Assembly (NCBI GenBank): GCA_018402565.1
Contig: JAGYIQ010000001.1
Coordinates: forward strand, 682,001 to 746,000
Reading direction: 5' to 3'
Length of the DNA: 64,000 nt
Origin: Pirellulaceae bacterium
GTDB lineage: Bacteria > Planctomycetota > Planctomycetia > Pirellulales > Pirellulaceae
The notes below the pieces were generated by a model, which was not told the DNA's origin, ran no database searches, and saw nothing but the letters and a program-made list of their open reading frames with translations. Shown piece after piece: positions 34,821-44,571 of this stretch; the stretch's first letter is position 1, and every line of letters begins with the position of its first letter. The position numbers were made by a program, and so were the translations under genes.

Positions 34821-35339
34821 TCACTCGCGAGTTTCGCGGAGTGGGGCCAGGTCGACGTTGAGCCAATCGCCGGAGGGAATGCAGCGGGGATCGCTGACCG
34901 GTTGATTGTACACGTAAGTCCAAGCCCATAAATCGGTCCCATTGGATAACGACACGGGCACCAGCTGACGGACGTACAGCCCATGTCCAAAGGCAATATC
35001 GCCTGGCACGGGCTGTCCCTGCGCGTCCAGACCGAGGTCGGCGGCCAGGCAGCCCTCCTCGTCATCCAGTATCGCGCTGGCCCCAGCCAAGTCGGGGACC
35101 TCGATGAGCTGCCCATGAACCAGCGGAGAGATTTCTGCAGCCGATGGCGGCGACATTCCCCGGCACTCCCACCAGCCCTGGGTGACCAGACCGGGGTAGT
35201 CCCCCAGATGCAAGAGCCAACCGAATGTGGTCGCCGCACCGAGCGAACGAGCGGAGAGAGCGGCGATAAATCGAGCCCGACATTGGCCGGGCAAGAGCGT
35301 GCCGTAGATAAAGAACAAGCGACAGTTTGGAGTGGGCAT
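34821..35339 (-). CDS. Gamma-glutamylcyclotransferase-like protein
   Basis: This 172-residue protein shows the GGCT/AIG2 fold. FFIYGTLLPGQ is at residues 9-19 with the conserved YGTL loop, and an acidic site (LDDEEG, 91-96) stands where the family keeps its catalytic glutamate. WAWTYVYN follows at about 139-146. Such enzymes release 5-oxoproline from gamma-glutamyl peptides; the substrate here is unknown. It lies 61 bases before fhcB and 17 bases after the gene upstream, within a minus-strand run. Confidence 0.82.
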   Translation of the reverse strand: MPTPNCRLFFIYGTLLPGQCRARFIAALSARSLGAATTFGWLLHLGDYPGLVTQGWWECRGMSPPSAAEISPLVHGQLIEVPDLAGASAILDDEEGCLAADLGLDAQGQPVPGDIAFGHGLYVRQLVPVSLSNGTDLWAWTYVYNQPVSDPRCIPSGDWLNVDLAPLRETRE

Positions 35340-35356
35340 GTTCGGCCGTCACCTGA

Positions 35357-35755
35357 TCATTCGGGCATGGCGGTCGGATCCATCGTCTCGGGCAACGGTT
35401 GATCGATGTCGTCATCTCGGAACCAGAGGTTCATAACGCGATTGACCGTGTAGTAGTTGGAACGTTCCTTCAGGCCTGGGTTGACGCGTTGATCAACCCC
35501 TCGTTTGGCTAGCTTGACGACAAGCTTCTCGCTGTCGGCGGCCGGAACGTAGAACGACGCTTGTGAGCCGATTTCGGTCACTCGGGCACTGTAGGCGATG
35601 CGACGGGTGCCGACGCCTTGGTCGCGGCGGAGCATCGCGATCCGCCAACCTTCATAGATCAGCTCTTTAAATTTCCGCACGCCCGCCACTTTTGGCTGGG
35701 ACTTCTGATACGGCAGCCGCGTGTCGGCTCGGTTGGATGGCCCAGAACCGCGCAT
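35357..35755 (-). CDS. Small basic protein of unknown function
   Basis: This 132-residue protein is soluble and rich in Arg and Lys in the first half (PKVAGVRKFKELIYEGWRIA, then MLRRDQGVGTRRIAY). A likely beta region follows, and the C-terminus is acidic (FRDDDIDQPLPE). I do not recognise a family; the fold may be a small nucleic-acid or protein binder. It is read with the cyclotransferase-like gene at a 17-base spacing, so the two are probably co-transcribed. Confidence 0.6.
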   Translation of the reverse strand: MRGSGPSNRADTRLPYQKSQPKVAGVRKFKELIYEGWRIAMLRRDQGVGTRRIAYSARVTEIGSQASFYVPAADSEKLVVKLAKRGVDQRVNPGLKERSNYYTVNRVMNLWFRDDDIDQPLPETMDPTAMPE

Positions 35756-35846
35756 GATATTTCCTCTGGAAACTGTCCTGTTCGCGGCTCCCTGCGATGC
35801 ACCGCTATCAGGGTTATCGAATCAGGCCAGAGGAAAACTTGATCTG

Positions 35847-37091
35847 CTAGCGGGCCCGACCGCGTTGCAAAATGTAATTGATCAGCCGGCAGTAGCCGGC
35901 GATGGCTTGCGAGAACTGCTTCTTGCCGTCCCAGACTTGCAGTTGATTGACGTCGGCATCGATCGTGGGCCAGTCCATCACCCAGACCTCGCGTTTGGCC
36001 AGTTCCAGCAGTTCGATGGCGACGTCGCGGAGTTTGTCGGTCACTTCGATCGATGCGACCCCCGAGCTATGCGTGTAGGGTGCCTTGCCCCGCGGCGACG
36101 GTTGCTTGGCGGTACCGACGCTCGAATGCCGAGCGGTGAACCAAACTGCGACAATGAAAGCGACCAAGGCTGCAACGCCCGGTACAACGGCGTTCATCCA
36201 ATCGGTCAGCAGCCCGAGGACCACGGCGAGGATCACCAGGGCGCCGCAAGTGAGCCAAGAAGCCAACAAGCCGAGCGACCCGCCGGCGGCACCCGCCCCC
36301 AAGCCATCGCTCGTGATGTTGGGGAAAGGCTGGACGTACTTGGCCACAATCACCGTAATGTTGTCGGGGCCACCGCGGAGATTGGCCAGATTAACGAGCG
36401 ACTCGCAGACTTCAGCCGGTGGCAAGGCGGCCAGAATCTGAGCGATCTCGCGATCTTCGACGGGGCCCGTCAATCCGTCGCTGCAGAGGAGGAAAGTATC
36501 GCCGGGCTCCAGGGCAAAGGGGCCCTCGATGTCCACGTTGACATCGGGGTTCGGCCCCAAAGAGCGCATGATGCGATTTTTAAAGACTTCGGCCGAAGCA
36601 TCATTGATGCCCGCCGCCTTCATCTCCCAAGTGTAGCTGTGATCAAACGTCAGCTGCTCCAAGCGTTTGCCTCGCAGCCGGTAGAGCCGGCTGTCGCCCA
36701 CATGCCCCGCCCAGAGCCCCTGAGTTGTCAGCAAAAAGCCGGTGCAAGTCGTGCCCATGTTGCGAAATTCAGGATTGGCGATCCCCCGGCGGTGGATCTC
36801 CGCATTCGCTCGCTCGATGTTCTTCTTCAGGCGTTCATCAAAGGGATCTTCCGTCGAGCGTTTGTGCAGGTGCGAGAGGTGGTCGGCGGCCAATTGACTG
36901 GCCAACTCCCCAGCAGCGTGCCCGCCCATGCCATCGCAAACGACCAACAAGTGTCCGTATTTGGCCCACTGATCCCAGGTGCCGGCCAACGAGATACAGA
37001 GATTGTCCTGGTTGTTGTTTCGGCGCATGCCGATGTCGCTCTTGGAGGCGACCACCAGGTATTCGTCCCAATTGACAATCTCGTCGTCCAT
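35847..37091 (-). CDS. PP2C-type Ser/Thr protein phosphatase with membrane segment
   Basis: This 414-residue PPM phosphatase keeps the metal-binding motifs: SDIGMRRNNNQDN (about 18-30), VCDGMGGHAAGE (about 51-62), HVGDSRLY (about 128-135), CSDGL near 202 and GGPDN near 240. Two hydrophobic segments follow (about 275-325). The C-terminal domain (about 345-414) is unfamiliar. It reverses Ser/Thr phosphorylation, so it is a natural counterpart to the kinase at 20.9-23.5 kb, though there is no direct link. It has no close neighbour in its own direction. Unlike the SpoIIE-like protein at the left end, this one looks fully active. Confidence 0.92.
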   Translation of the reverse strand: MDDEIVNWDEYLVVASKSDIGMRRNNNQDNLCISLAGTWDQWAKYGHLLVVCDGMGGHAAGELASQLAADHLSHLHKRSTEDPFDERLKKNIERANAEIHRRGIANPEFRNMGTTCTGFLLTTQGLWAGHVGDSRLYRLRGKRLEQLTFDHSYTWEMKAAGINDASAEVFKNRIMRSLGPNPDVNVDIEGPFALEPGDTFLLCSDGLTGPVEDREIAQILAALPPAEVCESLVNLANLRGGPDNITVIVAKYVQPFPNITSDGLGAGAAGGSLGLLASWLTCGALVILAVVLGLLTDWMNAVVPGVAALVAFIVAVWFTARHSSVGTAKQPSPRGKAPYTHSSGVASIEVTDKLRDVAIELLELAKREVWVMDWPTIDADVNQLQVWDGKKQFSQAIAGYCRLINYILQRGRAR

Positions 37092-37493
37092 TAGCCGCCA
37101 ACTTACTGTAAATCGCCTAAACTTCCCAATCGCTCTTACCGCCGCAATGACTCGTCTCGGGGACTCGTCTCGGGGACTCGTCTCGGGGCGTCACGAAAAT
37201 AGTAACGGAGTTCCCCGACGACAGGCTGGTGGACCGTCTCGATTCAGCGCACGATCCCGAGATGAGTCTCTCCCGTAAGGTGGGGTATCGGCAACGTATT
37301 GCAAGTCAGTCAAACGAAGTTCCCCAACGTACAGTCTAGCTCAAGCGGGGGGCTTCCGTCTATGAGAAATATTCCGGCCGAAATCGGCCTTGGCGGATTG
37401 TGCCGGATTTTCCTACACTCCCGACCACGCTGGCCCGTGCCCGTCCGCCTGCGGTTGGGGGCGGATTCCAGCGGGACGACGAGGGGGCTGACT
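37092..37493. other. 402-bp divergent intergenic region
   Basis: No gene was found. It separates the minus-strand phosphatase from the plus-strand PEGA lipoprotein and must hold both promoters. It includes a 13-bp triplet repeat (37150-37188). Confidence 0.55.
37150..37188. repeat. Three perfect 13-bp tandem repeats
   Basis: ACTCGTCTCGGGG occurs three times head to tail, about 60 bases upstream of the phosphatase start. Slippage is likely to change the copy number. Confidence 0.75.
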
Positions 37494-37997
37494 ATGGCGG
37501 ACCGATACATGAGCTTTTGGGCCTGGGCCAACACCATTCGACTATCACGACAACCGAGCCGACTCGGGGTGTTGGCCGTTGGGTTGTGCTTGGTCGCCGG
37601 CGGCTGCGTCCGGCGGCAGATCCAGATCAACAGTTTCCCCGAGGGCGCCGCCGTTTCGATCGACCATCAACCGATCGGCTACACGCCCGTCGCCGTCCCC
37701 TTTCACTACAACGGGACGCGCGAAATTGTCGTCGAGAAGGATGGGTTCAAGACCGTGCGGGTCAAGGAGCCCATTCGCGGCCCGTGGTATTTGTACCCAC
37801 CGTTCAGTTTCTTCACCGAGCACTTCTCCACCCGCGAGGTCCGCGACCCGCATCGATTCAATTTCCAGCTGGACCCGGTGGGCCAGATCAACGATCAACA
37901 GTTGACCGATCGGGCCGAAAATCTTCGCAGCCAAGTCTTGCAGGGCGCCATCACGCCTTCCATGCAACGCGATCAATACGTCTGGGAAAACCGCTGA
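37494..37997 (+). CDS. PEGA-domain lipoprotein
   Basis: This 167-residue protein has a lipoprotein signal peptide ending in VAGGC (Cys about 39). A PEGA domain follows (about 42-95), recognised by INSFPEGAAVSID, IGYTPVAVPFHYNGTREI and the GF(K)T turn. The rest (about 96-167) is unfamiliar. PEGA domains are found in surface-anchored proteins that bind the envelope or polysaccharide. GAGGGGG precedes the ATG at 37494. It starts the run toward the exonuclease gene 151 bases later. Confidence 0.88.
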   Translation: MADRYMSFWAWANTIRLSRQPSRLGVLAVGLCLVAGGCVRRQIQINSFPEGAAVSIDHQPIGYTPVAVPFHYNGTREIVVEKDGFKTVRVKEPIRGPWYLYPPFSFFTEHFSTREVRDPHRFNFQLDPVGQINDQQLTDRAENLRSQVLQGAITPSMQRDQYVWENR

Positions 37998-38148
37998 CAC
38001 CGGCGGCCCCAACTTCCCCCGGCTCGGTGACCTGGCCTCCCCTCGCGGTGCTTGGCTTGGCAGACGGAGGCGGTTATCGTGAAGCGTCGGTCCGCAGCGG
38101 TCGGTCCCATGCATTTTTTAAAGCAGGTGTTTGCGAGAGGTTGACGCG

Positions 38149-38964
38149 ATGGCCAAAGCAGCCGTGAAGTACTTGGTGTTCGATATCGAAAGCGTGGCGG
38201 ACGGTGACTTGATTGCAAAGGTGATCTACGGGGGCGAGGAGGGTTTGACAGGCGACGAAGCGTTGCAACGGTACCGAGCGGAATTGATGGCCAAGCACGG
38301 CAACGATTTTGTGCCCCACACCTTTCATATTCCCGTCTCGGTGGTCGTCGGCAAGTTGGACGAGCACTTGAACTTGTTGGACGTGGTGGCTTTGGACGAA
38401 CCGCAGTACCGACCGCACGTGATTACGGACCACTTCTGGCGTGGTTGGGTCGGCTATCAGAAGCCGACATTGGTGAGCTTCAACGGTCGGTCGTTCGACC
38501 TGCCTGTGATGGAACTGGCAGCGTTTCGCTACGGCCTGAGCCTGCCGGCCTGGTTCAATCTGGCGGACAAGTCCTACCAACAAAATCGCAATCGGTACAA
38601 CTTGGAATCGCACTTGGACCTGCACGACGTGCTCACCAACTATTCCGCCTGTCGCTTCAATGGCGGGCTGAACCTGGTGGCTCAATTGTTGGGAAAGCCC
38701 GGCAAAATGGATGTCTCGGGCTTCATGGTGCAGGACCTGTACATCGAAAATCGTTTGGCGGAGATCAACAATTACTGCCGCTGTGACGTCTTGGATACTT
38801 ACTTTGTCTTTCTGCGGACGGCCCTGTTGATGGGTTGGATCGATCTGAAACGCGAGAAAGAACTGGTGACCGCAACGCGCGAGTGGCTGGAGCAGCGAGC
38901 CACAGACGTGCCGGCTTTTGCATCGTATCTGGCGCAGTGGCAGGATTGGACCGATCCCTGGTAA
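38149..38964 (+). CDS. PolB-like 3'-5' exonuclease
   Basis: This 271-residue protein matches the predicted 3'-5' exonuclease family related to the PolB proofreading domain (PF10108). The DEDD aspartate and glutamate are in YLVFDIESVADGD (about 8-20). SFNGRSFDLPVMELAAFRYG (about 111-130) holds the second aspartate motif and HLDLHDVL the third; CRCDVLDTYFVFLR supplies the final aspartate near 217. It probably trims DNA or RNA 3' ends. GAGAGG precedes the ATG at 38149, so I prefer it to a TTG 18 bases upstream. The large inverted repeat after the stop may end its message. Confidence 0.9.
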   Translation: MAKAAVKYLVFDIESVADGDLIAKVIYGGEEGLTGDEALQRYRAELMAKHGNDFVPHTFHIPVSVVVGKLDEHLNLLDVVALDEPQYRPHVITDHFWRGWVGYQKPTLVSFNGRSFDLPVMELAAFRYGLSLPAWFNLADKSYQQNRNRYNLESHLDLHDVLTNYSACRFNGGLNLVAQLLGKPGKMDVSGFMVQDLYIENRLAEINNYCRCDVLDTYFVFLRTALLMGWIDLKREKELVTATREWLEQRATDVPAFASYLAQWQDWTDPW

Positions 38965-39399
38965 ATAACGGAGTGAGCGCCGAGTGCTTTGTCACCGTTT
39001 CGTTGGGGAAATCGGTGTGGTAAAGGGGGCAGGAGTCAATTGCCGGAACGGCCCTACGGGTGCTTCGCACAATTGACTCCTGACCCCTTTACCACTCCTG
39101 ACCCCTCTACCACTCAACTGGTTAAGAAATAACGAGGCCACTCGACTGGCGTGCGGCCGGGAAATAAACTAGCGAGCGTTGGCAGGCCGAGTGCCGCGGG
39201 GTCAGGGTGCTGAGAGATTTTCACGGGAACTTGTTTCCTCCCCGACAGAGCTCGACCAAGAAAGTGCCACATGATCGCGGATCGCCCTCGTTTTTCTGCT
39301 CATGCATCTTCGTTCCACCGGGCCGCTTCCACTCCAACCAGTCTGACTTCGTCCCCAGATAAGCTCGCTGACGCTGACCTTTTGCCGCGAACTGCCGAA
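38965..39399. other. 435-bp gap with a large inverted repeat
   Basis: The first part carries the 79-bp inverted repeat (39017-39095) plus a partial third arm near 39093-39113. The rest is the leader of the PEP-CTERM gene; an open frame from 39271 reads into that gene but shows no signal pattern before 39400. Confidence 0.6.
39017..39095. repeat. REP-like 26-bp inverted repeat (BIME-type)
   Basis: Two 26-base arms (39017-39042 and 39070-39095) are complementary at 25 of 26 positions around a 27-base loop. A partial copy of the right arm follows. The arms contain GGGGTCAGG or its complement, as do the palindromes at 18.8-20.1 kb, so they look like one repeat family. It could also serve as a terminator. 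Confidence 0.8.
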
Positions 39400-40254
39400 A
39401 TGAACGTTCGTTTGAATCGCGCTGGGTCGGTTGCTTACGCCACGACTGGCCGCTGCGTCCTGCAGGCCGCAGTCGTCGTTCTGAGCTTTCTGGCCGCCAG
39501 CGGTGGCTGGGGGACTCTGTCCAGCGCGCGAGCCAGTTTGGTTGCCTACGAGAGCTTCGCCTACGTGGACGGTAATTTAGCAGGTAACAATGGTGGCTTC
39601 GGGGACTGGAGTTCGGCTTGGAACACCCCGCTTGGTCCCGCAGCAACGGTGAATGGTGGACAAGCCAGGCTTCAGGTCTTCAACGGCGGCACGACTGGCT
39701 CGATTCGTCGTTTCTGGACACCAACGCTGGGTGGCAATGGAACGACCACATGGCTACGCTGGTCGGGAGCTTACACGACCACAACGACTACAGCCAACGC
39801 GACCGGCGGTATCAGTTTTATTGATGACAACTTAAACGAAGTGTTTCGAGTCGGTAAGTTTGTTGACGGAAACCGTTGGAGTGTCGGCAAGGGCACAACG
39901 ATTGCTGAATCCAATGTGGATCTGACTGTGGGAGCCGATTTGTGGGTGCGAATCCAGCATCTCGCCGGCAATGATGCGATTCGGTTTTGGGTCAATCCGA
40001 CCGATACCACGACGGAAGCAGCGTTGGACAGCGGTGGGTTCCACGATTTGTCGGGGCTGGATCTGGCAGGAATCCGTGGGCTGCGTTTGACTGCCGATCC
40101 CAGTTCGCAGGGGATTGGTACCCAAACCTGGACGTTTGACGATCTTCGCGTCGGCTCGAGCTTTGGTGCGATGTCGGCGGTGCCGGAACCGTCGAGTGGT
40201 TTGTTGGTGGCGGGAGCGGCCGTTGTCATGTTGGTCCGTCGCCGTCGCGGCTGA
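39400..40254 (+). CDS. PEP-CTERM surface protein
   Basis: This 284-residue protein has an N-terminal signal peptide (hydrophobic core about 22-36), then a beta-rich domain rich in Gly, Thr and Trp resembling a concanavalin-like sandwich. It ends in the PEP-CTERM sorting signal: AVPEPSSGLLVAGAAVVML followed by RRRRG. Such proteins are exported, sorted by an exosortase and usually bound to the outer surface or extracellular matrix. No exosortase is in this window. The ATG at 39400 gives a normal signal peptide; an upstream ATG at 39271 would bury it behind 43 polar residues. Confidence 0.88.
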   Translation: MNVRLNRAGSVAYATTGRCVLQAAVVVLSFLAASGGWGTLSSARASLVAYESFAYVDGNLAGNNGGFGDWSSAWNTPLGPAATVNGGQARLQVFNGGTTGSIRRFWTPTLGGNGTTTWLRWSGAYTTTTTTANATGGISFIDDNLNEVFRVGKFVDGNRWSVGKGTTIAESNVDLTVGADLWVRIQHLAGNDAIRFWVNPTDTTTEAALDSGGFHDLSGLDLAGIRGLRLTADPSSQGIGTQTWTFDDLRVGSSFGAMSAVPEPSSGLLVAGAAVVMLVRRRRG

Positions 40255-40289
40255 TGCCGAGCCGGAGTTACCACAGCGGGTTCAGCCGT

Positions 40290-40508
40290 TTAGCCAGTCT
40301 TTTCGTCGGTGACGGACGCCTGTTTGGCGGGCGTTTCCGAATCGGATAGCTCCGACCGCGGCTTGACCTCCACGTCATCGTAGAGGACCCGTTGGGGCGG
40401 CGTCTCCAAGTCATCGAACTGGCCGCTGCGGGCCGCCAGGATAAAGGCCGTGACCGCGGCGGCCCCCAGGAGCAAGGCCACAGGCAAGGCGACGAACAGG
40501 ACATCCAT
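40290..40508 (-). CDS. ccoS: cbb3-type cytochrome oxidase assembly protein CcoS
   Basis: This 72-residue single-pass protein reads MDVLFVALPVALLLGAAAVT, followed by FILAARSGQFDDLETPPQRV, the hallmark of CcoS. CcoS is needed for cofactor insertion into cbb3 oxidase, and its family signature is a short membrane helix followed by SGQFDDL. The tail is acidic and non-conserved. Other cco genes are not in this window. It follows prpD by 53 bases on the same strand and may ride on the prp transcript. Confidence 0.9.
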   Translation of the reverse strand: MDVLFVALPVALLLGAAAVTAFILAARSGQFDDLETPPQRVLYDDVEVKPRSELSDSETPAKQASVTDEKTG

Positions 40509-40560
40509 CTTCAGTCTCCATTTCCCTCGCAGCGACACCCGCAGTCACACTCGCGGCCGC

Positions 40561-41997
40561 TTACGCTCGCACGACCCACTGATCGACGAACTGACGAACG
40601 GACATTTGCCGTAGTTGCTCCAAGTCGTCAAAAGTGCCGACCAGCGACTCGGCTTGAGCAGCCGAGAAGTGCTGCTGGATGGCGGCCCGATACTTCTGTT
40701 GCATCAACGGCAGGCCTTCCTCTCGGCGACGACGATGCCCGACAGGGAAGTGGACTTCGACTTTGTCGGTCGACGACCCGTCGCTAAAGAAGACCTGGAT
40801 GCTATTGGGAATCGACCGCAGTTCCAAGTCGTAGTAGTCACGCGAGAAGCTCTCGTTTTCGCGGACGTTCATCTTGTCACGCAGGGCATCGATGCGAGGA
40901 TCCCCCGCCACATCATCCTCGTAGTCCTCAGCCACCAAGCGACCAAAGACCAGCGGCACGGCGATCATGTATTGGAGGCAGTGGTCGCGGTCGGCGGGGT
41001 TCTTCAAGGGGCCCCGCTTGTCGATGATCCGCACGCCGGGCTCCTGAGTTTCGATCTCGATCCTGTCGATCTGGTCCAACCGATCGGCGACCTGCGGGTG
41101 CAGGGTCAGGGCCGCTTCCACCGCCGTTTGGGCGTGGAACTCGGCGGGGAACGAGATCTTGAACAGGACGTGTTCCATCACGTAGGACTCGAGGGGTCGC
41201 GCCAGAGTGACCGGTTGCTGCCGGAACAGGACATCTTGGAAGCCCCACTTGGGCGAGGACAGCGCCAAGGGGTAGCCCATTTCGCCGGTCAGACTGATGA
41301 GAGCCAAACGCACCGCGCGGCTGGTGGCATCCCCGGCCGCCCAGCTCTTGCGGGAACCGGTACTGGGGGCGTGTCGGTAGGTTCGCAACGCACCGCCGTC
41401 GATCCAGGCCAGGCTGAGGGCGTTGAGGGCCTGTTGCCGCGACGCGCCCAACAGCTTGGCTGCGACGGCGGTCGAAGCGATGCGGACCAAGAGCACGTGA
41501 TCCAGGCCAACGCGGTTAAAGCCGTTGTTGATGGCCAAAATGCCTTGAATCTCGTGGGCTCGGATCATGGCCTCCAAGACAGCCTCCATCGTCAGATCCG
41601 CTTGGCCCTGCCCGGCGCGGTAATCGGCACACGCCAGAATGGCGCCCAGGTTATCGGAGGGGTGCCCCCACTCCGCAGCCAACCACGTGTCGTTGTAATC
41701 CAGCCACCGCACCATCGCCCCCAAGTTGAACGCCGCCATGACCGGCTCCAGACTGAAGGCGGTGCCAGGGACTCGGGCCCCCTGCGGCAGGGTCGCGCCT
41801 GGCACGACAGGTCCCAGCAGCTTGGTGCAGGCGGGAAACTTGAGGGCCATCATGGCGCAACCCAGCGAATCCATCAGGCACCATCGCGCCGTATCCCAGG
41901 CCAATTCGCTCTGAATCGGCGGGCCGTAGACGTAGTCGATGATCTCGGTCAACAAGGGATCGGTCTGCGTAGGGGCAACGTCGGCGTGTGCGCTCAT
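40561..41997 (-). CDS. prpD: 2-methylcitrate dehydratase (MmgE/PrpD family)
   Basis: This 478-residue protein is a full-length PrpD, which dehydrates 2-methylcitrate in propionate breakdown. Family segments are [20 protein letters not shown] (about 98-117), [15 protein letters not shown] (about 218-232) and [16 protein letters not shown] (about 273-288). It is the last of three prp genes in one direction, with prpC 69 bases upstream. The operon order here is prpB, prpC, prpD after a DUF5658 gene. Confidence 0.94.
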   Translation of the reverse strand: MSAHADVAPTQTDPLLTEIIDYVYGPPIQSELAWDTARWCLMDSLGCAMMALKFPACTKLLGPVVPGATLPQGARVPGTAFSLEPVMAAFNLGAMVRWLDYNDTWLAAEWGHPSDNLGAILACADYRAGQGQADLTMEAVLEAMIRAHEIQGILAINNGFNRVGLDHVLLVRIASTAVAAKLLGASRQQALNALSLAWIDGGALRTYRHAPSTGSRKSWAAGDATSRAVRLALISLTGEMGYPLALSSPKWGFQDVLFRQQPVTLARPLESYVMEHVLFKISFPAEFHAQTAVEAALTLHPQVADRLDQIDRIEIETQEPGVRIIDKRGPLKNPADRDHCLQYMIAVPLVFGRLVAEDYEDDVAGDPRIDALRDKMNVRENESFSRDYYDLELRSIPNSIQVFFSDGSSTDKVEVHFPVGHRRRREEGLPLMQQKYRAAIQQHFSAAQAESLVGTFDDLEQLRQMSVRQFVDQWVVRA

Positions 41998-42066
41998 AGG
42001 ACAGGGGACTCGCGAGGAAAACTGGTTAGTTTGTCTTTACTGCACTATCTTTGTGTTTCTCAAAAT

Positions 42067-43203
42067 CTACGACCGCTGTTCCAGCGGCAGGTAGTCGCGG
42101 GATTCCGGTCCGATGTAGTCGGCGGCCGGTCGAATCAAGCGGTTGTTGGCTCGTTGTTCGAGGACATGGGCCGCCCAGCCCGTGATTCGCGAACAAACAA
42201 AGATCGGCGTGAACAGCGGCGTGGGGATCCCCATGAAGTGGTACGCCGAGGCGCTGTAGAAGTCCAAGTTCGGGAACAGCTTCTTTTCACGCCACATCAC
42301 GGCCTCGATCCGCTCCGATACCGGATAAAGTACCTGATCGCCGACTTCCTCCGCCAGGCGTTTGGCCCACTGCTTGATCACGACGTTGCGGGGATCGGAT
42401 TCGCGGTAGACGCGGTGCCCGAAACCCATGATCAAAGCTTTGGTGGCCAGGGCCTGCATGATGCCGGCTTCGGCTGCGTCGGGGTTAGCGAAGCGTTCGA
42501 TCAACTCCATGGCCGCCTCGTTGGCTCCACCGTGCAGCGGGCCTCGGAGGGTACCAATGGCCGCCGTGATCGCCGAATGCATGTCCGAGAGCGTCGCAGT
42601 ACAGACACGAGCGGCAAAGGTCGAGGCATTGAATTCGTGCTCGGCGTAGAGCGTCAACGACACGTCCATCGCCCGCTCGTGCGTGGCACTGGGTTGGCGA
42701 CCGTGCAGCAACTCCAGAAAGTAACCCGCCAGAGTCCGCTGTTGGCCCTGCAACGAAATCTCGACTCCGGCATGATGGTAGCGATGCCAGAACAACAGCA
42801 TGCCGGGGAAACACGCCAGCAACCGGATCGCGACCGCGCGACCTTGCTCCGCCGTGGGCTGAGCCGGTTCGGGCTCGAGGCAGCCCAACAGCGAGCAGCC
42901 GGTGCGAAGCACATCCATCGGATGGGTCGTGGCAGGAATGGACTTGAGGGTTTGCTTGAGCTCCGCGGGGAGCTCGCGGAGCGAGATCAGTCGATCGGTG
43001 AAGGCCTCCAGTTGCCCGGCGGTGGGCAATTCTCCCTCGAGCAGCAGGTAGGCGACCTCCTCGAAGGTGGCTTTTTCGGCCAGGTCGTAGATTGAGTAGC
43101 CGCGGTAGTTGAGCCCGGCGCCCTCTTTACCAACGGTCGCGATCGCGGTTTCGCCCGCGGTGACACCCGCCAAGCCGCCGGTCTTCCTCTTGGTTTCGCT
43201 CAT
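42067..43203 (-). CDS. prpC: 2-methylcitrate synthase/citrate synthase
   Basis: This 378-residue enzyme of the citrate synthase family condenses propionyl-CoA or acetyl-CoA with oxaloacetate. The histidine and aspartate motifs are [10 protein letters not shown] (about 216-225), [13 protein letters not shown] (about 256-268) and the aspartate in [16 protein letters not shown]. Its place directly between prpB and prpD makes 2-methylcitrate synthase the better reading. The start overlaps the prpB stop by four bases (ATGA). Confidence 0.94.
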   Translation of the reverse strand: MSETKRKTGGLAGVTAGETAIATVGKEGAGLNYRGYSIYDLAEKATFEEVAYLLLEGELPTAGQLEAFTDRLISLRELPAELKQTLKSIPATTHPMDVLRTGCSLLGCLEPEPAQPTAEQGRAVAIRLLACFPGMLLFWHRYHHAGVEISLQGQQRTLAGYFLELLHGRQPSATHERAMDVSLTLYAEHEFNASTFAARVCTATLSDMHSAITAAIGTLRGPLHGGANEAAMELIERFANPDAAEAGIMQALATKALIMGFGHRVYRESDPRNVVIKQWAKRLAEEVGDQVLYPVSERIEAVMWREKKLFPNLDFYSASAYHFMGIPTPLFTPIFVCSRITGWAAHVLEQRANNRLIRPAADYIGPESRDYLPLEQRS

Positions 43204-44183
43204 GAGTTTCCCTGTTCGAAGAGTTGGTCCAGCTTTTGTTCGAAAGCGTGGTAATTCAAGTACTGATACAGTTGTTCGCGGGTCTGCATCCGCCCGAGCA
43301 GCGATTGCTGCGTACCGGTCTGACGCAGCGTCGCATAGACTTCGACGGCCGCTTGATTCATGGCTCGGAAAGCGGACAACGGGTACAGCGCCAGTGCAAT
43401 GCCGGCCGCCTGCAACTGCTCCACCGTCCAAAGCGGCGTTTTACCAAATTCGGTGATATTCGCCAGGACGGGCGCGGGGACCTGTTGGGCGAATTTCGCG
43501 GCATCGTCGAGCGTCTGCAGGGCTTCAGCAAAGACCATGTCCGCGCCCGCCTCCACGTACCGCTGGGATCGCTCGATCGCCTCCTCCACCCCCAGTTCGG
43601 CGAGCGCATCGGTCCGCGCCATGATGACGAACTGCGGGTCCGTCCGAGCGTCGACGGCGGCCTTGATGCGGTCGACCATTTCGGCGGTGGTCGCCAGGGC
43701 TTTGTTCGGTCGATGGCCACAACGTTTCGCCCCCTGCTGGTCCTCCATATGCAGACCAGCGGCACCGGCGGCCGTGAATTGCCGGACCGTGCGAGCAATC
43801 GTGAAGGCGTGCCCCCAGCCCGTGTCGGCATCGACCAACAGCGGACGATCCGTCACCGCGGTTATCCGCCGAATCTCCTCCACAACTTCCGTGGCCGAAG
43901 TCATCCCCAAGTCCGGCAAGCCGAAACTCGCGTTGGCCACACCGGCTCCCGAAAGATACAACGCTCGGTAGCCGGCCTGGGTCGCCAGCATCGCGCAGTA
44001 AGCGTTGATCGTGCCGACGACTTGCAGCGGGCGCTCCTGTTGCACCGCCATCCGCAAGCGAGCTCCAGGACTGGTCGATGCGGACGTAGGAGCAACGGAG
44101 CCGCCCCCTGTTGGGATCGCACTGGAATCCGAGGTTCCGGGACTCGTGGCTGATGTCCGGTCGGCGTCAGGATGGGGGACCAT
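43200..44183 (-). CDS. prpB: 2-methylisocitrate lyase
   Basis: This 327-residue member of the isocitrate lyase/PEP mutase family cleaves 2-methylisocitrate to pyruvate and succinate. The strict PrpB signature [11 protein letters not shown] (about 155-165) and the metal site [12 protein letters not shown] (about 115-126) are intact. The N-terminal 40 residues are an unusual Ser/Thr/Pro-rich stretch before the barrel. It overlaps the DUF5658 gene by 17 bases and prpC by four, so it sits inside a tight operon. Confidence 0.94.
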   Translation of the reverse strand: MVPHPDADRTSATSPGTSDSSAIPTGGGSVAPTSASTSPGARLRMAVQQERPLQVVGTINAYCAMLATQAGYRALYLSGAGVANASFGLPDLGMTSATEVVEEIRRITAVTDRPLLVDADTGWGHAFTIARTVRQFTAAGAAGLHMEDQQGAKRCGHRPNKALATTAEMVDRIKAAVDARTDPQFVIMARTDALAELGVEEAIERSQRYVEAGADMVFAEALQTLDDAAKFAQQVPAPVLANITEFGKTPLWTVEQLQAAGIALALYPLSAFRAMNQAAVEVYATLRQTGTQQSLLGRMQTREQLYQYLNYHAFEQKLDQLFEQGNS

Positions 44184-44571
44184 TTTCCGCTCCTAGAAGG
44201 AAATGCTGGGCGAAGAGCCCGGCACTGTACACCACGACCGCCGTCACGATCAAGATGCCGACCCAGATCAGCCGCGTCGCAGCCGCCAGATTCCGCCAGG
44301 CCAACATTTGAATCACAATGCAGACGAAGGCCACGATCGCCATCTTGAAGTAGATCATGGCGGCAAAGCCGTAATGCTGCAGGAAATAGTTGGCGACCGG
44401 ATTGGATTCGATGGCCCCGAATCGGATCAAGATGTAAGTCATGAAGACGTCCAGGCAGTTGACCAGAATGAACCACACGGTGGCGTCCTGCAGCGGCAGC
44501 GGTCGCGAGATAAAATGCAGCCAGCTGATCGCAGGCGGGGCATCCCGAGTGTCGGGAGGCGGTGGGGCCAT
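44167..44571 (-). CDS. DUF5658 membrane protein at the head of the prp operon
   Basis: This 134-residue protein has four hydrophobic segments and the DUF5658 pattern. [17 protein letters not shown] (about 36-52) is followed by [14 protein letters not shown] (about 55-68), a conserved loop, then [17 protein letters not shown]. The function of the family is unknown; the Asp and Asn within the membrane region suggest a small transporter or sensor (inference). It overlaps prpB by 17 bases and would be the first gene of the operon. Confidence 0.75.
   Translation of the reverse strand: MAPPPPDTRDAPPAISWLHFISRPLPLQDATVWFILVNCLDVFMTYILIRFGAIESNPVANYFLQHYGFAAMIYFKMAIVAFVCIVIQMLAWRNLAAATRLIWVGILIVTAVVVYSAGLFAQHFLLGAENGPPS

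Noticed and set aside
40615..43095. 826-codon plus-strand open frame opposite prpD and prpC
   Set aside because: Both minus-strand genes have full family motifs; the plus frame is a codon-bias shadow.
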